In this document: in pieces, positions 8,719-18,399 of the stretch
Position numbering within the stretch: position 1 is the first letter of the stretch
Layout of the letters: each line of letters opens with the position of its first letter
Assembly: GCF_039539445.1 (NCBI RefSeq)
Contig: NZ_BAABDD010000001.1
Location: 310,001-374,000 of the forward strand
Length of the DNA stretch: 64,000 nt
From: Salinactinospora qingdaonensis
GTDB lineage: Bacteria; Actinomycetota; Actinomycetes; Streptosporangiales; Streptosporangiaceae
Direction of reading: 5' to 3'
Notes under the pieces: model-generated
Database searches by the model: none
Told to the model about the DNA's origin: nothing
What the model saw: the letters and a program-made list of their open reading frames with translations, nothing else
Translations under genes and position numbers: made by a program

Positions 8719-9957
8719 TCATCGGAACTTTTCCCACCCCTGGGCCTCCCACCCTTGGGACAACGCGGAGTGGGCATAGGAGAGCTCGTCGAGGAAGCGG
8801 GAAGCCTCGATGAGCAAGGTGCCGTAGGCTTGCGCGTACTCGTCGGGACCCAATGCGCTGCCCCGCGCCGCCGTGGCCAACCGGTCGGCGTGCTCGCGCG
8901 CCCGTTGGACCCGGCTGTCGAGCTCACCGATATCGTCTCGCAGCCGCTCCTGGCTCAGCGAAGCCAGCACCTCGATCGCCTCGTCCACGGCGGCGAGGAA
9001 AGCACCGTAATCCCGCAGGAACCGCACGTAGCCCGTCTCGGCCCCCGTCGCGGCCTCCCGGCCGTGGTGCAGGGCGCGCGTGACCGATTCGAGTTGGCCC
9101 ACGACGCGGCCCAGCGCATTGGTAGCGGCCTCGTAGCCGGCGACCGAGGTGCGGTTACGGTAGCGGCGAAGCATCACCCGCGGGTTGTACCAGACGCTCT
9201 CCTCGGCGGTTCGCACCGCCGAGCGCGCCTGCTCGACCGTGCCGCCCAGGAGGCGGGCCCGGTAGCGCCAGTAAGAGGTGGTCTCGCTGTCGGGCACCCC
9301 CTCGTGGAGTCGCGTGGCCACGTCGTCGACGAGATCACCTGTGGCGCGGGCCAGCGTCGTGAGGCCGTACTCGGCGCTGCGCAGCCGCATCGGCGGAAAC
9401 ACCAACAGGTTGGTCACCACTCCGATGGCGCTGCCCGCCAGCACCAGCATGATGACGTTGCCAAGTTGGGCGATGCGCCCGTCAAGGGAGGTGACAACGG
9501 TGAACGCGGAGAAGGCGAAGAACGCGGCCGTGGCGACCTGGTCGCCTTGGGGACCCAGCGTGCGCCAGCGACCGATCGCCAGCGCCGCCAGGGCCACCAA
9601 CGCGAACGTCCACAGCCGCGGCCCCAGGAGAAATCCCAGCACGGCCTGAACGGCCACCCCCAGCACGACCGCGAGAACGTACTGCAATGACCGGGTCACC
9701 GAACGGTAGACGCTCACCTGCACCAGCAGTGCCGCGGAGAAAGGCGCGAACGCCGGCGACTGCGCGCCGAGGAGCTGATGGGCGACGAACCAGGCCACCG
9801 TGGCCGCCAGCGTGCTTTTGCCCAAGAAAAGCAGCGTGTCACGCTCGTAGCCGCCGTGCCTGACCGCCCGGACCAACGCCGCCCGTAAGCGAGCGAGAGT
9901 GAGAGTGGAGGGCAATACGTCCCGCCACGAGTGCCGTGCATCGCGCACTGCCCCCAT
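8719..9957 (-). CDS. FUSC/aromatic-acid-exporter-like membrane protein
   Basis: A 412-residue inner-membrane protein. The first about 190 residues hold some six hydrophobic segments (for example ALVALAALAIG and VIMLVLAGSAIGVVTNLLVF). The second half is soluble, helical and rich in charged heptad-like stretches (EAIEVLASLSQERLRDDIGEL). This layout fits the FUSC/DUF939 family, related to AaeB-type aromatic acid efflux proteins. Transport function is inferred and the substrate is unknown. The start at 9957 has AGGGGGA upstream. It lies between katE and an acyltransferase-like membrane gene, all on the minus strand. Confidence 0.75.
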   Translation of the reverse strand: MGAVRDARHSWRDVLPSTLTLARLRAALVRAVRHGGYERDTLLFLGKSTLAATVAWFVAHQLLGAQSPAFAPFSAALLVQVSVYRSVTRSLQYVLAVVLGVAVQAVLGFLLGPRLWTFALVALAALAIGRWRTLGPQGDQVATAAFFAFSAFTVVTSLDGRIAQLGNVIMLVLAGSAIGVVTNLLVFPPMRLRSAEYGLTTLARATGDLVDDVATRLHEGVPDSETTSYWRYRARLLGGTVEQARSAVRTAEESVWYNPRVMLRRYRNRTSVAGYEAATNALGRVVGQLESVTRALHHGREAATGAETGYVRFLRDYGAFLAAVDEAIEVLASLSQERLRDDIGELDSRVQRAREHADRLATAARGSALGPDEYAQAYGTLLIEASRFLDELSYAHSALSQGWEAQGWEKFR

Positions 9958-10072
9958 ACGATCGATCCCCCTTCTGCTGCAACGAGCGCCTCGCCCAGCC
10001 TCTTACCGCTGTCTTGGTCGATCATGCGAGGCTGCGCGTTGCCCATCGACGGGGATCAGCGAATGGAGAGCC

Positions 10073-11305
10073 TCAGCGGCGGGGCTGGTCCGGTGGGGCG
10101 GCGGCGTCAGCGGCCACGGTCGAGGCCCAACTGACTCCGCGTTCCAGGGGGCCGCGGCCCAAGAGGAGCCGCCATAGCGTGGCGAAGGCCAAGGCCCCAA
10201 CGAGGAACAACTCCAGCCGAAACGGCGCGGTGTCCTCCGGGGCCGCCCCGATCAGGGCGATCACGACGATATGGCCGACGTAGACAGTCAGCGCCATTGC
10301 ACCTGCCGCGGCCAGGGGGTAGCACACGGCGCCGAGGAAGTCGGCGGCGACCAGACAGGCCACGAGCACCAGCAGCGCGGCCCCGACCGCGCCGGCGATC
10401 TCGAAGGAGGTGCCGCTGTGGGGCGAGGCGACCAGCAGCCACAGCGGTGTATCGGTGGGCACGCGACCGTGCAGGGAGCCGATCTGCTCGCTCACCCATT
10501 CCCGCACCATTTGCTGGTAAGCAAGGTCGGTCTGGGCTTGGCCCGCCGCCGCTGCCGGCGATAGGGCGTGCGTGAGACGCTCCAGCCCACCGAGCGGGTG
10601 CAGCGCCAGCCACGAGCCGCCATAGCCCAACGTGACCAGACCGAGACCAACGCCGGCCAGCCACGCGCGGACCCGACCCGCGCTCAGGTCGAGCCGGCCC
10701 ACCGCCATACCGGCGACCACGAAAGCCATGAAGGTGAACGCCGGATAGTAGCCGGTCAGTAAGAAGTCAAGGGGGCCGTCGACGGAGCTTTGTGGGTAGT
10801 CGCTCGTCCCCAGCAGCCCGCGCAGGACAAACGACGCCTGCGGGCCGACCAGCCAGATCGCGGCTGCGGTCGCGGCCAGGGCGGGAGCGCGCAGCCGCAG
10901 CAGCGGCAAGGCCAGGACGAAGTAGCCGCCGTAGTAGGCGAGGATCACGGCGACGCGGGTGCCGAGCACGTCGAGCAGCGCGCCCAGCACGATCAGGATC
11001 GTCGCGCGCACCAGAAGACGCAGTCGCAGGCGGTGCAGCGGCTGACCCGCCAGCGGCTGTGACCGGCCCGACACCAAAGCCAGGGAAACACCGGCCAGGA
11101 ACGCGAACAGCGCCGAGGAACGGCCACGGGCTATCCCGTGCACGATCTCGGCGGGGTCGTCGGGCAGCAGGCCGATCGCGCCCACGCCGAGATGGACAGT
11201 GAACATGCCGAAAACCGCCAGCGCCCGGGCGACGTCGATTCCGACGATGCGCGCGCCGGCGGGGACGGCGTCCTCCACTGCCCTATTGGGCGTCTGCTGT
11301 GACAC
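10073..11305 (-). CDS. Polytopic acyltransferase-like membrane protein (HGSNAT/DUF418 type)
   Basis: About ten hydrophobic segments in 410 residues indicate an integral membrane protein. The N-terminal motif RIVGIDVARALAVFGMF is the hallmark of the DUF418/DUF1624 acyltransferase-like superfamily, which includes heparan-alpha-glucosaminide N-acetyltransferase. GRSSALFAFLAGVSLAL follows, as in those families. The acceptor is unknown, and membrane-lipid or cell-wall glycan acylation is only a guess. GTG 11305 is my preferred start, giving VSQQTPNRAV. In-frame ATGs further upstream (to 11380) are possible, and no ribosome binding site decides strongly. Confidence 0.7.
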   Translation of the reverse strand: MSQQTPNRAVEDAVPAGARIVGIDVARALAVFGMFTVHLGVGAIGLLPDDPAEIVHGIARGRSSALFAFLAGVSLALVSGRSQPLAGQPLHRLRLRLLVRATILIVLGALLDVLGTRVAVILAYYGGYFVLALPLLRLRAPALAATAAAIWLVGPQASFVLRGLLGTSDYPQSSVDGPLDFLLTGYYPAFTFMAFVVAGMAVGRLDLSAGRVRAWLAGVGLGLVTLGYGGSWLALHPLGGLERLTHALSPAAAAGQAQTDLAYQQMVREWVSEQIGSLHGRVPTDTPLWLLVASPHSGTSFEIAGAVGAALLVLVACLVAADFLGAVCYPLAAAGAMALTVYVGHIVVIALIGAAPEDTAPFRLELFLVGALAFATLWRLLLGRGPLERGVSWASTVAADAAAPPDQPRR

Positions 11306-11394
11306 GCCGTCCAGGCTATGGCGTCTTGCGGTGATTTTTACCCACATCCCTGCCCGTGAGGGGACGTAACCGCCAACCACGGGCAGGGACGAGA

Positions 11395-13374
11395 TCAGGA
11401 GGCCGACGACGCCGAAGGAGCCGCGAGCTCGGTGAAGTAGTCGAGCGCATGCGGGTTGGCCAGTGAGTCACGACTAGCCACACGGTCGGCCGACTCCCCC
11501 ATCAGGATGCGCTTGACCGGGACCTCTAGCACCTTGCCCGACAAGGTGCGCGGCACCTCAGAAATCGCGCGGATGCCGTCAGGGACGTGGCGGGGCGAGC
11601 AGTCCTGCCGGATACCGCGGGCGATGCGGCGCGCCAGCTCATCGTCGACCTCGGCGCCCTCGCGCAGCACCACGAACAACTCGATGCGCGAGCCACCGTC
11701 GGATTGGGGCACGTCTACGACGAGCGCGTCGGTCACCTCCTCGATGGCCAGGACGCTGCGGTAGATCTCGCTGGTCCCCATACGGACCCCACCCCGGTTG
11801 ATGGTGGAGTCGGATCGGCCGTAGATGACGACGGTGCCCCGTTCGGTGATCTTGACCCAGTCACCATGGCGCCATACCCCGGGGTACATAGCGAAGTAGC
11901 TGTCGCGCAGCCGCTCGCCATCGGTGTCGCCCCAGAAGTAGAGCGGCATGGAGGGAGCCGGCTGGGTAACCACCAGCTCGCCGACCTCACCGATGAGCTC
12001 GTTACCCTCGGGGTCCCAGGAGGCCACGGCCATACCCAGCGAACGGGCCTGGATCTCGCCCTCGTAGACCGGCAGAGTGGGCACCCCGCCGACCAAGCAG
12101 CTACAGATGTCGGTGCCGCCGCTGGTAGAAAACAGCCATAGGCCGTGGCCGAACTCGCGGTAGCACCAGTCGAAGGCCTCAGGCGACAGCGGGGAGCCGG
12201 TGGAACCGATGGCGTGCAGCGCCGACAGGTCACGGCCGGCCATGGGGTGCAGGTCAGCCTTCATGCACGTGGCCAGGAAACCGGCACTGGTGCCAAAGAT
12301 CGTGACGCCGGCCCGCTCGGCCAGATCCCACAACGCGCCAAGGTCGGGATGAGCGGGATTGCCGTCGTAGAGCACGATGGAGGCCTTGGTCAGCAGCACG
12401 CTCACCAAGAAGTTCCACATCATCCAGCCAGTGGTGGTGAACCAGAAAACTCGATCGCTCTCCTGGGCGTCAAGGTGCAGGTTGAGGTTTTTGACCTGCT
12501 CAAGCACGATACCGCCGTGTCCGTGCACGATGGCCTTGGGCAGGCCGGTGGTTCCGGAGGAGTAGAGCACCCACAGCGGATGGTCGGACTCCACGGGGGT
12601 GAACTCCAGGGGAGCCCCCTCCCCGGCAGCCTCGAACTCCTCCCACGACAGGGCGCCGGCGACCGGCTCGTCTTGCAGATAGGACAGCACCACGGTGTGG
12701 TGCAGTGACGGCAACTGCTCCCGCAACTGGGCCACCACGTCACGGCGGTCGAAGTCCTTACCGCCATAGCGGTAGCCGTCCACAGCCAGCAGCACCTTGG
12801 GCTCAATCTGGGCGAACCGGTCGGTGACCGCGCGCACCCCGAAGTCGGGCGAGCACGAGGACCACACCGCGCCGATGGCGGCGCAGGCGTAGAAGGCCGC
12901 CACTGCCTCGACAAGGTTGGGGAGGTAGGCGACGACCCGGTCGCCCTTGCCCACCCCGAGTTGGCGTAGCCCCGCGGCGATAGCGGCCGTGCGACGCTTG
13001 AGCTCTCCCCACGTCCACTCCCCGAGCACCCGAAGCTCGGAGGCGTGCCGGATCGCGACGGTATCGTCATCGCGATCGTGGAAGATCGCGCGCGCGTAGT
13101 TGAGCTGAGCTCCGGGAAACCAGGTGGCACCGGGCATGGCATGGTCGGCCAACACCTGGTCGTAGTCACGGTCGGCCGGAACACCGAAGTACTCCCACAC
13201 GGCTGACCAGAACCCGTCGAGATCAGTCACCGACCAGCGCCATAGCGCGTCGTAGTCCTCGGCCTCGACGGCGCGGTGCTCGTTGACCCAGCGGGTGAAC
13301 GCCGTGATGGTGGCGCGTTCTCGCCGCTCTCGGTCAGGCTCCCAGAGCACCGCCGGCTGTGGCAACTGTGACAT
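11395..13374 (-). CDS. Acetoacetyl-CoA synthetase
   Basis: It activates acetoacetate with ATP and CoA to acetoacetyl-CoA (ANL adenylating family). The 659-residue length and the N-terminal cap (PAVLWEPDRE ... MPGATWFPGAQLNYAR) match AacS rather than acetyl-CoA synthetase. The P-loop-like YSSGTTGLPKAIVHG, the motif TGWMMWNFLVS, the hinge YGRSDSTINRGGVRMG and the acyl-adenylating Lys in RTLSGKVLEVPVKR are all present. ATG 13374 with upstream GGAAAGGG was chosen over an extension to 13464. Biologically it recovers ketone-body-type carbon or polyhydroxybutyrate breakdown products. Confidence 0.93.
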   Translation of the reverse strand: MSQLPQPAVLWEPDRERRERATITAFTRWVNEHRAVEAEDYDALWRWSVTDLDGFWSAVWEYFGVPADRDYDQVLADHAMPGATWFPGAQLNYARAIFHDRDDDTVAIRHASELRVLGEWTWGELKRRTAAIAAGLRQLGVGKGDRVVAYLPNLVEAVAAFYACAAIGAVWSSCSPDFGVRAVTDRFAQIEPKVLLAVDGYRYGGKDFDRRDVVAQLREQLPSLHHTVVLSYLQDEPVAGALSWEEFEAAGEGAPLEFTPVESDHPLWVLYSSGTTGLPKAIVHGHGGIVLEQVKNLNLHLDAQESDRVFWFTTTGWMMWNFLVSVLLTKASIVLYDGNPAHPDLGALWDLAERAGVTIFGTSAGFLATCMKADLHPMAGRDLSALHAIGSTGSPLSPEAFDWCYREFGHGLWLFSTSGGTDICSCLVGGVPTLPVYEGEIQARSLGMAVASWDPEGNELIGEVGELVVTQPAPSMPLYFWGDTDGERLRDSYFAMYPGVWRHGDWVKITERGTVVIYGRSDSTINRGGVRMGTSEIYRSVLAIEEVTDALVVDVPQSDGGSRIELFVVLREGAEVDDELARRIARGIRQDCSPRHVPDGIRAISEVPRTLSGKVLEVPVKRILMGESADRVASRDSLANPHALDYFTELAAPSASSAS

Positions 13375-13589
13375 TCTCGCGCCCTTTCCTCGTACTCTCG
13401 GCGCCGCCGGCGCCCCGCCGGGGCCATGCGACGAACGCCCACATACGGCTCTCGATCCCAACATCTAACAACAAAGGGCGCGAGTGCGGACCCGCCGGGG
13501 GCGCGTTTTCGTTACGCCAAGCTATCCCAGTGGAAACGCCCGCCGAACCGGGCGAAGCATGCGCCGCGTGGCACGCGGGGGAGCCGGCC

Positions 13590-14324
13590 TCACGAGCGCA
13601 CCGCGCCCCAGGAGGTGTGCTGTTGTGTGAATGCGGTGTGCTCAAAAGTTCCGCCGAGGCTGGGGGCGAGCCCGGCCGTGGCCCAGGCGGCGAATCGGGC
13701 GGGCGGATGACCGGTGATGCCTTCGGGTAGGGCTCCCAGCACGGGAGCGCCGGCTATGACGGGGAGATCGGTGAGGTTGCACAGCTCCGCCGTGCCCGGG
13801 GTGGCGGGCCACTGACCGATGACGACCCCCAGGCAGGCCAGCCCGCGGCTGCGCAGCGCCTCGGCGGTCAGCGCTGTGGCGTTGAGGGTGCCCAGCCCCG
13901 CGGAGGAGACGATGAGCACCGGGGCGGCGACTGCCGAGGCGAGGTCGGCCAGCGTGGTGCCGTCGCCGGCCATGCGCACCAGCAGCCCGCCGGCGCCTTC
14001 CACCAGCACCAGGTCGTAGTGCCTGACCAGCTCCGCAACGACGCGCGCGGCCAGCGCGCACGAGACCTCCCCCAAACCGCTGCGTCGCGCTGCGGCCTCG
14101 GGAGCCAGTGGCTCAGGGTAGCGGGCTAGTTCACAGCCTGTCACCCCTGGCACTAAGCGGACGATTTCATCGATGTCGCCGGGAGCGTGGCCGGCCGCCC
14201 CGGTCTGGGCGGGTTTGAGGACGGCGACGCGCTCCCCGTGTGCTATGTGCGCCGCCGCGATCGCCGCTGTCACCGCGGTCTTGCCCACGTCGGTGCCCGT
14301 CCCGGTAACGACGAGGACGCTCAT
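13590..14324 (-). CDS. bioD: Dethiobiotin synthetase
   Basis: It closes the ureido ring of 7,8-diaminopelargonate with CO2 and ATP to give dethiobiotin. The 244-residue protein starts with the P-loop TGTGTDVGKT (7-16). KPAQTG (about 37-42) and VEGAGGLLVRM are the substrate and Mg-binding motifs. Its ATG overlaps the bioA stop codon (ATGA), showing translational coupling. The open frame extends upstream, but the extension lies inside bioA. It is the last gene of the bioA-bioD unit. Confidence 0.95.
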   Translation of the reverse strand: MSVLVVTGTGTDVGKTAVTAAIAAAHIAHGERVAVLKPAQTGAAGHAPGDIDEIVRLVPGVTGCELARYPEPLAPEAAARRSGLGEVSCALAARVVAELVRHYDLVLVEGAGGLLVRMAGDGTTLADLASAVAAPVLIVSSAGLGTLNATALTAEALRSRGLACLGVVIGQWPATPGTAELCNLTDLPVIAGAPVLGALPEGITGHPPARFAAWATAGLAPSLGGTFEHTAFTQQHTSWGAVRS

Positions 14325-15679
14325 GCGCGACTCCCGGAGGCGACAGCCTCGGCGGCGGCACACATGCCCGCTGCGATACGCGCGATGTCAGCGGTGTCGC
14401 TGATGTAGGGCGGCATCGCATAGATCATGTCGCGGAAGGGACGCAGCCACACCCCCGCCCGCAGCGCGGCCTCGGTCGCGGCTCGCATGTCCATGGGGGC
14501 GTGCACCTGGATGACGCCGATCCCGCCGAGCACCCGAACCTCGCGCACGCCGGGCAACTCCACGGCCGGAGCGAGACCACCGCGCAGTCCCTCCTCGATG
14601 GCGGCGACCTCGCCGCGCCAGTCCCGTTCGAGCAGCAGCGTCACCGACGCTTGGGCGATCGCCGCCGCCAAGGGGTTGGCCATGAACGTGGGCCCGTGGG
14701 CCAGCACCGGGACCTCGCCCTCGGCGATGCCGTCGGCCACCTCAGGGGTGCACAACGTAGCCGCCATGCTCAGATAACCGCCGGTGAGGGCCTTACCCAG
14801 GCACAGTACGTCGGGGGCGACGCCGGCGTGGTCAGCGGCGAACAACTCGCCGGTGCGACCGAACCCCGTAGCGATCTCGTCGAAGATGAGCAGCACCCCG
14901 TGACGCCGGGTGATCTCGCGTAGCGCCCGCACGTAGCCGGGGTGGTGGAAACGCATGCCCCCGGCACCCTGCACGACGGGTTCGACGATGACGGCGGCGA
15001 GTTCCGTAGCGTGGGCAGCGACAAGGTCGTCCACATGCCGCACGTAGGCGTCGTCGACCTCGGCGTTGAATCCGGCGGGTGGGGCGTCGGCGAAGACCTG
15101 CCGGGGCAGCACGTCGCCCCACAGCGCATGCATACCGCCCTGCGGGTCACACACCGACATGGCATGGAACGTGTCGCCGTGGTATCCACCGCGCCAGGTA
15201 AGCACGCGGCGCTTGTCGGGCCGCCCGGCTGACCGCCAATACTGAAGGCACATCTTCAGCGCAACCTCGACCGCGACCGACCCGGAGTCGCTGAAGAACA
15301 CGTGGCGCAGCGGCTCGGGTGTGACTTCGACGAGTGTCGCAGCCAGCCGTGCCGCAGGCTCGTGGGTGAGGCCGCCGAACATAACGTGGCTGAACCGCCC
15401 CACCTGCTCGCGCGCCGCGGCGTCGAGGACGGGGTGAGCGTAGCCGTGCACGGCCGACCACCACGACGACATGGCGTCGACGACCTCGTGCTCGACACCG
15501 TCGGGGCCGTCGAGCACGAGCCGGGTCCCCGCCGCCGAACGGACCACGTAGGGGGCTTGGTCGGTGGGAACGGTCGCGTAGGGGTGCCACACGTGCTCCC
15601 GATCCACCTCGCGCACCCAAGTGGTGACATCCTGGGCCGGCTGCGGTTGCCGCGCTGTCGTCGGTGTCCTTGAGGTCAT
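14321..15679 (-). CDS. bioA: Adenosylmethionine-8-amino-7-oxononanoate aminotransferase
   Basis: This PLP enzyme transfers an amino group from SAM to KAPA (8-amino-7-oxononanoate) to give DAPA (7,8-diaminopelargonate). The 452-residue chain shows WHPYATV, MSSWWSAVHGYAHP (typical of BioA), the PLP phosphate-binding SDSGSVAVE, RGGYHGDT, the Asp in IFDEIATGFGRTG, and the Schiff-base Lys in CLGKALTGGYL. The ATG has AAGG just upstream. It overlaps bioD by four bases and is divergent from bioF across 207 bp, which probably carries the shared control region. Confidence 0.96.
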   Translation of the reverse strand: MTSRTPTTARQPQPAQDVTTWVREVDREHVWHPYATVPTDQAPYVVRSAAGTRLVLDGPDGVEHEVVDAMSSWWSAVHGYAHPVLDAAAREQVGRFSHVMFGGLTHEPAARLAATLVEVTPEPLRHVFFSDSGSVAVEVALKMCLQYWRSAGRPDKRRVLTWRGGYHGDTFHAMSVCDPQGGMHALWGDVLPRQVFADAPPAGFNAEVDDAYVRHVDDLVAAHATELAAVIVEPVVQGAGGMRFHHPGYVRALREITRRHGVLLIFDEIATGFGRTGELFAADHAGVAPDVLCLGKALTGGYLSMAATLCTPEVADGIAEGEVPVLAHGPTFMANPLAAAIAQASVTLLLERDWRGEVAAIEEGLRGGLAPAVELPGVREVRVLGGIGVIQVHAPMDMRAATEAALRAGVWLRPFRDMIYAMPPYISDTADIARIAAGMCAAAEAVASGSRA

Positions 15680-15886
15680 ACCGCCTTATGGTGTCAAGCG
15701 AACGACCGGTACGAAGCGCGGCTTTCCCCAGAATTCCGGCGACGATCTTTGTGGTGTCCCCACGATGACGCCTTGGGTGCGGCATGGGTAAGAAGGCGTG
15801 CTGGGCGTACCGTAGCCGAGGCGTCCTCGCCGCGAGCGCGCGGCAAACCGGTGGAAGCGGGACGGGATCTCGGGAGCGGAGGTGGC
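15680..15886. promoter_or_regulatory. bioA/bioF divergent control region
   Basis: This 207-bp gap must hold the promoters of bioA-bioD and bioF. A TTGACA hexamer sits only 12 bases before the bioA start, too close to serve as its -35 box. I found no convincing BioQ or BirA palindrome by eye. Confidence 0.4.
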
Positions 15887-17056
15887 GTGAGCGCGTCAGA
15901 ACACAGACCGGCGGCGGGCGATCCTTTCTCCTGGTTGGAGGCGGCGGCCGAGGCCAGAGCCGCGGCTGGGTTGACCCGACGGTTGCGCCCCCGGCCCGCG
16001 CGCGAGGGTGTGCTGGACCTGGCCGGCAACGACTACCTGGGAATGTCACGGCACCCCGTGGTCGTGCGCGCCGCCGCCGACGCCGCCGCGCACTGGGGCG
16101 CCGGGGCCACCGGTTCTCGCCTCGTCAGCGGGAGCACGTCGCTGCACGCCCAACTGGAAGAAGAACTGGCCGACTTCTACGGCACGGAAGCGGCACTGGT
16201 GTTCTCCTCGGGCTATGCCGCCAACATCGCCATGGTGGCGAGCCTGGGCGGCGCGGGCACGGTGCTGGCCTGCGACCGCTACAACCACGCCTCGCTGATC
16301 GACGCGACACGATTGGCCAAGGCGGCGGGCGGCCACGTTCGGCTGTTCGGTCACCGGGATACGGAGGAGGCGGCGGCACGGCTCAGTGAGGCGACACTCC
16401 CCCACCGTCTGGTGATCAGCGACACGGTTTTCTCGGTGGACGGTGACATCGCCGACGTGGCTGGCCTTGCCCGGGTCTGCCGAGCCCACGGGGCAGCGCT
16501 GTTGATCGACGACGCGCACGGGCTGGGGGTCATCGGTGAGGCCGGCAACGGGAGCCTGCGCAGTGCCGGCCTGGCCAACGCCGGCGACGTCGTCACCTCG
16601 GTGACCCTGTCGAAGGCCCTGGGCGCCCAAGGAGGTGCGATCCTTGGGCCGCGGCGGGTGATCGATCACATGGTCCAGACCGCGCGGACGTTCATCTTCG
16701 ACACCGGACTGGCCCCGGCGGCCGTCGGTGGCGCGCTCGCGGCGCTGCGACTGCTGCGGGCCGAGCCTGAACGCGCCCAGCGCGTCCGCGCCATCGCCCG
16801 CCACCTCTCAGCGAGTCTGAACGCCGCCGGCCTCCGTGCCAGCACCCCCGACGCCGCGGTGGTGTCGGTGCTCGCTTCTTCCCCCGACGCCGCTGTGACG
16901 TGGGCGCAACGCTGCTGCACCGCCGGCGTACGGGTGGGGTGCTTCCGACCGCCATCGGTGCCCGACGGTCGGGCCCGGCTGCGCCTAACCGCCCGTGCCG
17001 ACCTCACCGATGCCGACGTCGAGCGGGCGTTGGAGATCGTGGTCGAACACAGCTAG
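15887..17056 (+). CDS. bioF: 8-amino-7-oxononanoate synthase
   Basis: It condenses pimeloyl-thioester with alanine (alpha-oxoamine synthase, PLP). The 389-residue length is normal. Visible motifs are LAGNDYLGMSRHP, GAGATGSRLVSGSTSLH, FSSGYAANIA, the cofactor-stacking NHASLIDA, DTVFSVDGD, DDAHGLGVIG, and the Schiff-base Lys in TLSKALGAQGG. I chose GTG 15887, preceded by GGAGG; the frame stays open upstream to 15749, but the extension is not family-like. With bioA and bioD it covers three of the four late biotin steps; bioB is not in the window. Confidence 0.94.
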   Translation: MSASEHRPAAGDPFSWLEAAAEARAAAGLTRRLRPRPAREGVLDLAGNDYLGMSRHPVVVRAAADAAAHWGAGATGSRLVSGSTSLHAQLEEELADFYGTEAALVFSSGYAANIAMVASLGGAGTVLACDRYNHASLIDATRLAKAAGGHVRLFGHRDTEEAAARLSEATLPHRLVISDTVFSVDGDIADVAGLARVCRAHGAALLIDDAHGLGVIGEAGNGSLRSAGLANAGDVVTSVTLSKALGAQGGAILGPRRVIDHMVQTARTFIFDTGLAPAAVGGALAALRLLRAEPERAQRVRAIARHLSASLNAAGLRASTPDAAVVSVLASSPDAAVTWAQRCCTAGVRVGCFRPPSVPDGRARLRLTARADLTDADVERALEIVVEHS

Positions 17057-17171
17057 CCGGCGGCGGGCCGGCGGAACCGCTGGTGCCAGGAGAGACGACC
17101 GGGGAGGCGCACGCCGCTACCACGGTAATGTTGGGCGGGGTACCCATGAGTAGGAGAGCCGGAGCAGCGTA

Positions 17172-18290
17172 GTGCGGAAACCAGACGTGGGCACACGAAC
17201 CCTGGTCGTGAGCATCGTCGCCGCCACTCTCGCCGTAAGCTGCATCGTCGTGTTGGCGGTGCCGGTCACCCGCGAGGCGCTCCACCGGGCCTGGTGCGAC
17301 GTTACAGCCATTGGCTGCGAGGAAGTACCGGGACCGCCGGGTGAGGACCACCCCGGCGAAGAATCCGACTGGCGCGTGCGTCTCGACCCCGTCGAAGCCG
17401 CAACGTGGGGGAACTACTTCGCGCTGGGCGACTCCTACTCATCGGGGCACGGCGCCGAGCGCTATGTCCCCGACACCGCCGTCAGCGGGGGCTGCTGGCG
17501 GTCGAACAACGCCTACCCCAAGACACTCGTCGAATCCTACGAGTTCGCCGGAACGCTGGCGTTGGTGGCGTGCAGCGGACAGCGCGGCGCCGCGATGCTG
17601 GAGGCGCTGGGCTCGGGAGAATCCCAACTCGGCCAAGTGAACCGGCACACCTCCCTGGTCACGATCGGGATCGGCGGTAACGACCTCGGCTTCACCTCGG
17701 TGCTGAAAACGTGCATGGTGCGCGTCCCCCTGCTGGAAGCCGACGCCTGCGTGGGGCAGGAGGACGAGATCAACGAGCGCATGGCAGTGTTCGCGGACAC
17801 GTTCGACAGCCTGGTCACCGAGGTGCGCGACCGTGCCCCCGACGCCCGCGTCATCGTCGTGGGCTACCCGCGGCTGTTCGACCAGGAGCCCAACGGGATG
17901 TACTACACGTTGACCGCCAGTGACCAGGTGTGGCTGAACGAGACCATCAAACGCTTCAACGACCAGCTCGCCGAGGCGGTCGAAGCTTTCGACACCGAGA
18001 TCGCCGAGGAGGGGCAGGTCGGCAGCGTGGAGTTCGTCGACGCTTACCAGGTTCTTGACGGACACGAGATCGGCACCGAAGAGCCGTGGGTCAACGGGGT
18101 ACTGATCAGCGAACTCCAGGACGGTATCACTCTCGACACCAGCACGTTCCACCCAACCGCCGCGGGCCAACAGGCCGTGGGCAGACGTCTTGCCGCCCAG
18201 GTCGAGGCCGGCCCGGGGCGGGACCTGTACGCCACGCGCGAGATCGTCGACGGCGCCAGCTCCGAAGTCTTGGCAGGCGAGGTCGACTAG
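17172..18290 (+). CDS. Exported or membrane-anchored SGNH/GDSL hydrolase
   Basis: A 372-residue lipase/esterase-superfamily protein. An N-terminal hydrophobic segment (about 10-32) acts as a signal anchor, so the catalytic domain should lie outside the membrane. Block I GDSYSSG (86-92, nucleophile Ser88), block III GIGGNDLGF with the oxyanion Gly/Asn, and block V FHPTAAGQ with the catalytic His are present, as are paired cysteines typical of secreted actinomycete SGNH enzymes. GTG 17172 has GGAG upstream. The substrate is unknown. It is convergent with rocD. Confidence 0.88.
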   Translation: MRKPDVGTRTLVVSIVAATLAVSCIVVLAVPVTREALHRAWCDVTAIGCEEVPGPPGEDHPGEESDWRVRLDPVEAATWGNYFALGDSYSSGHGAERYVPDTAVSGGCWRSNNAYPKTLVESYEFAGTLALVACSGQRGAAMLEALGSGESQLGQVNRHTSLVTIGIGGNDLGFTSVLKTCMVRVPLLEADACVGQEDEINERMAVFADTFDSLVTEVRDRAPDARVIVVGYPRLFDQEPNGMYYTLTASDQVWLNETIKRFNDQLAEAVEAFDTEIAEEGQVGSVEFVDAYQVLDGHEIGTEEPWVNGVLISELQDGITLDTSTFHPTAAGQQAVGRRLAAQVEAGPGRDLYATREIVDGASSEVLAGEVD

Positions 18291-18399
18291 GTTCTGTTTT
18301 GTGGACGGGCGGCGAGGACCGGCGATGGGCGCAAGAGGTGAGCGCCTCCGCTTCGCCTCTGGCTCGTAGGCACCGGTGGCCACGTGCTGTAGCGGGGAC

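Noticed and set aside
15692..15697. TTGACA as -35 box of bioA
   Set aside because: Only 12 bases separate it from the start codon, leaving no room for a -10 box and leader.
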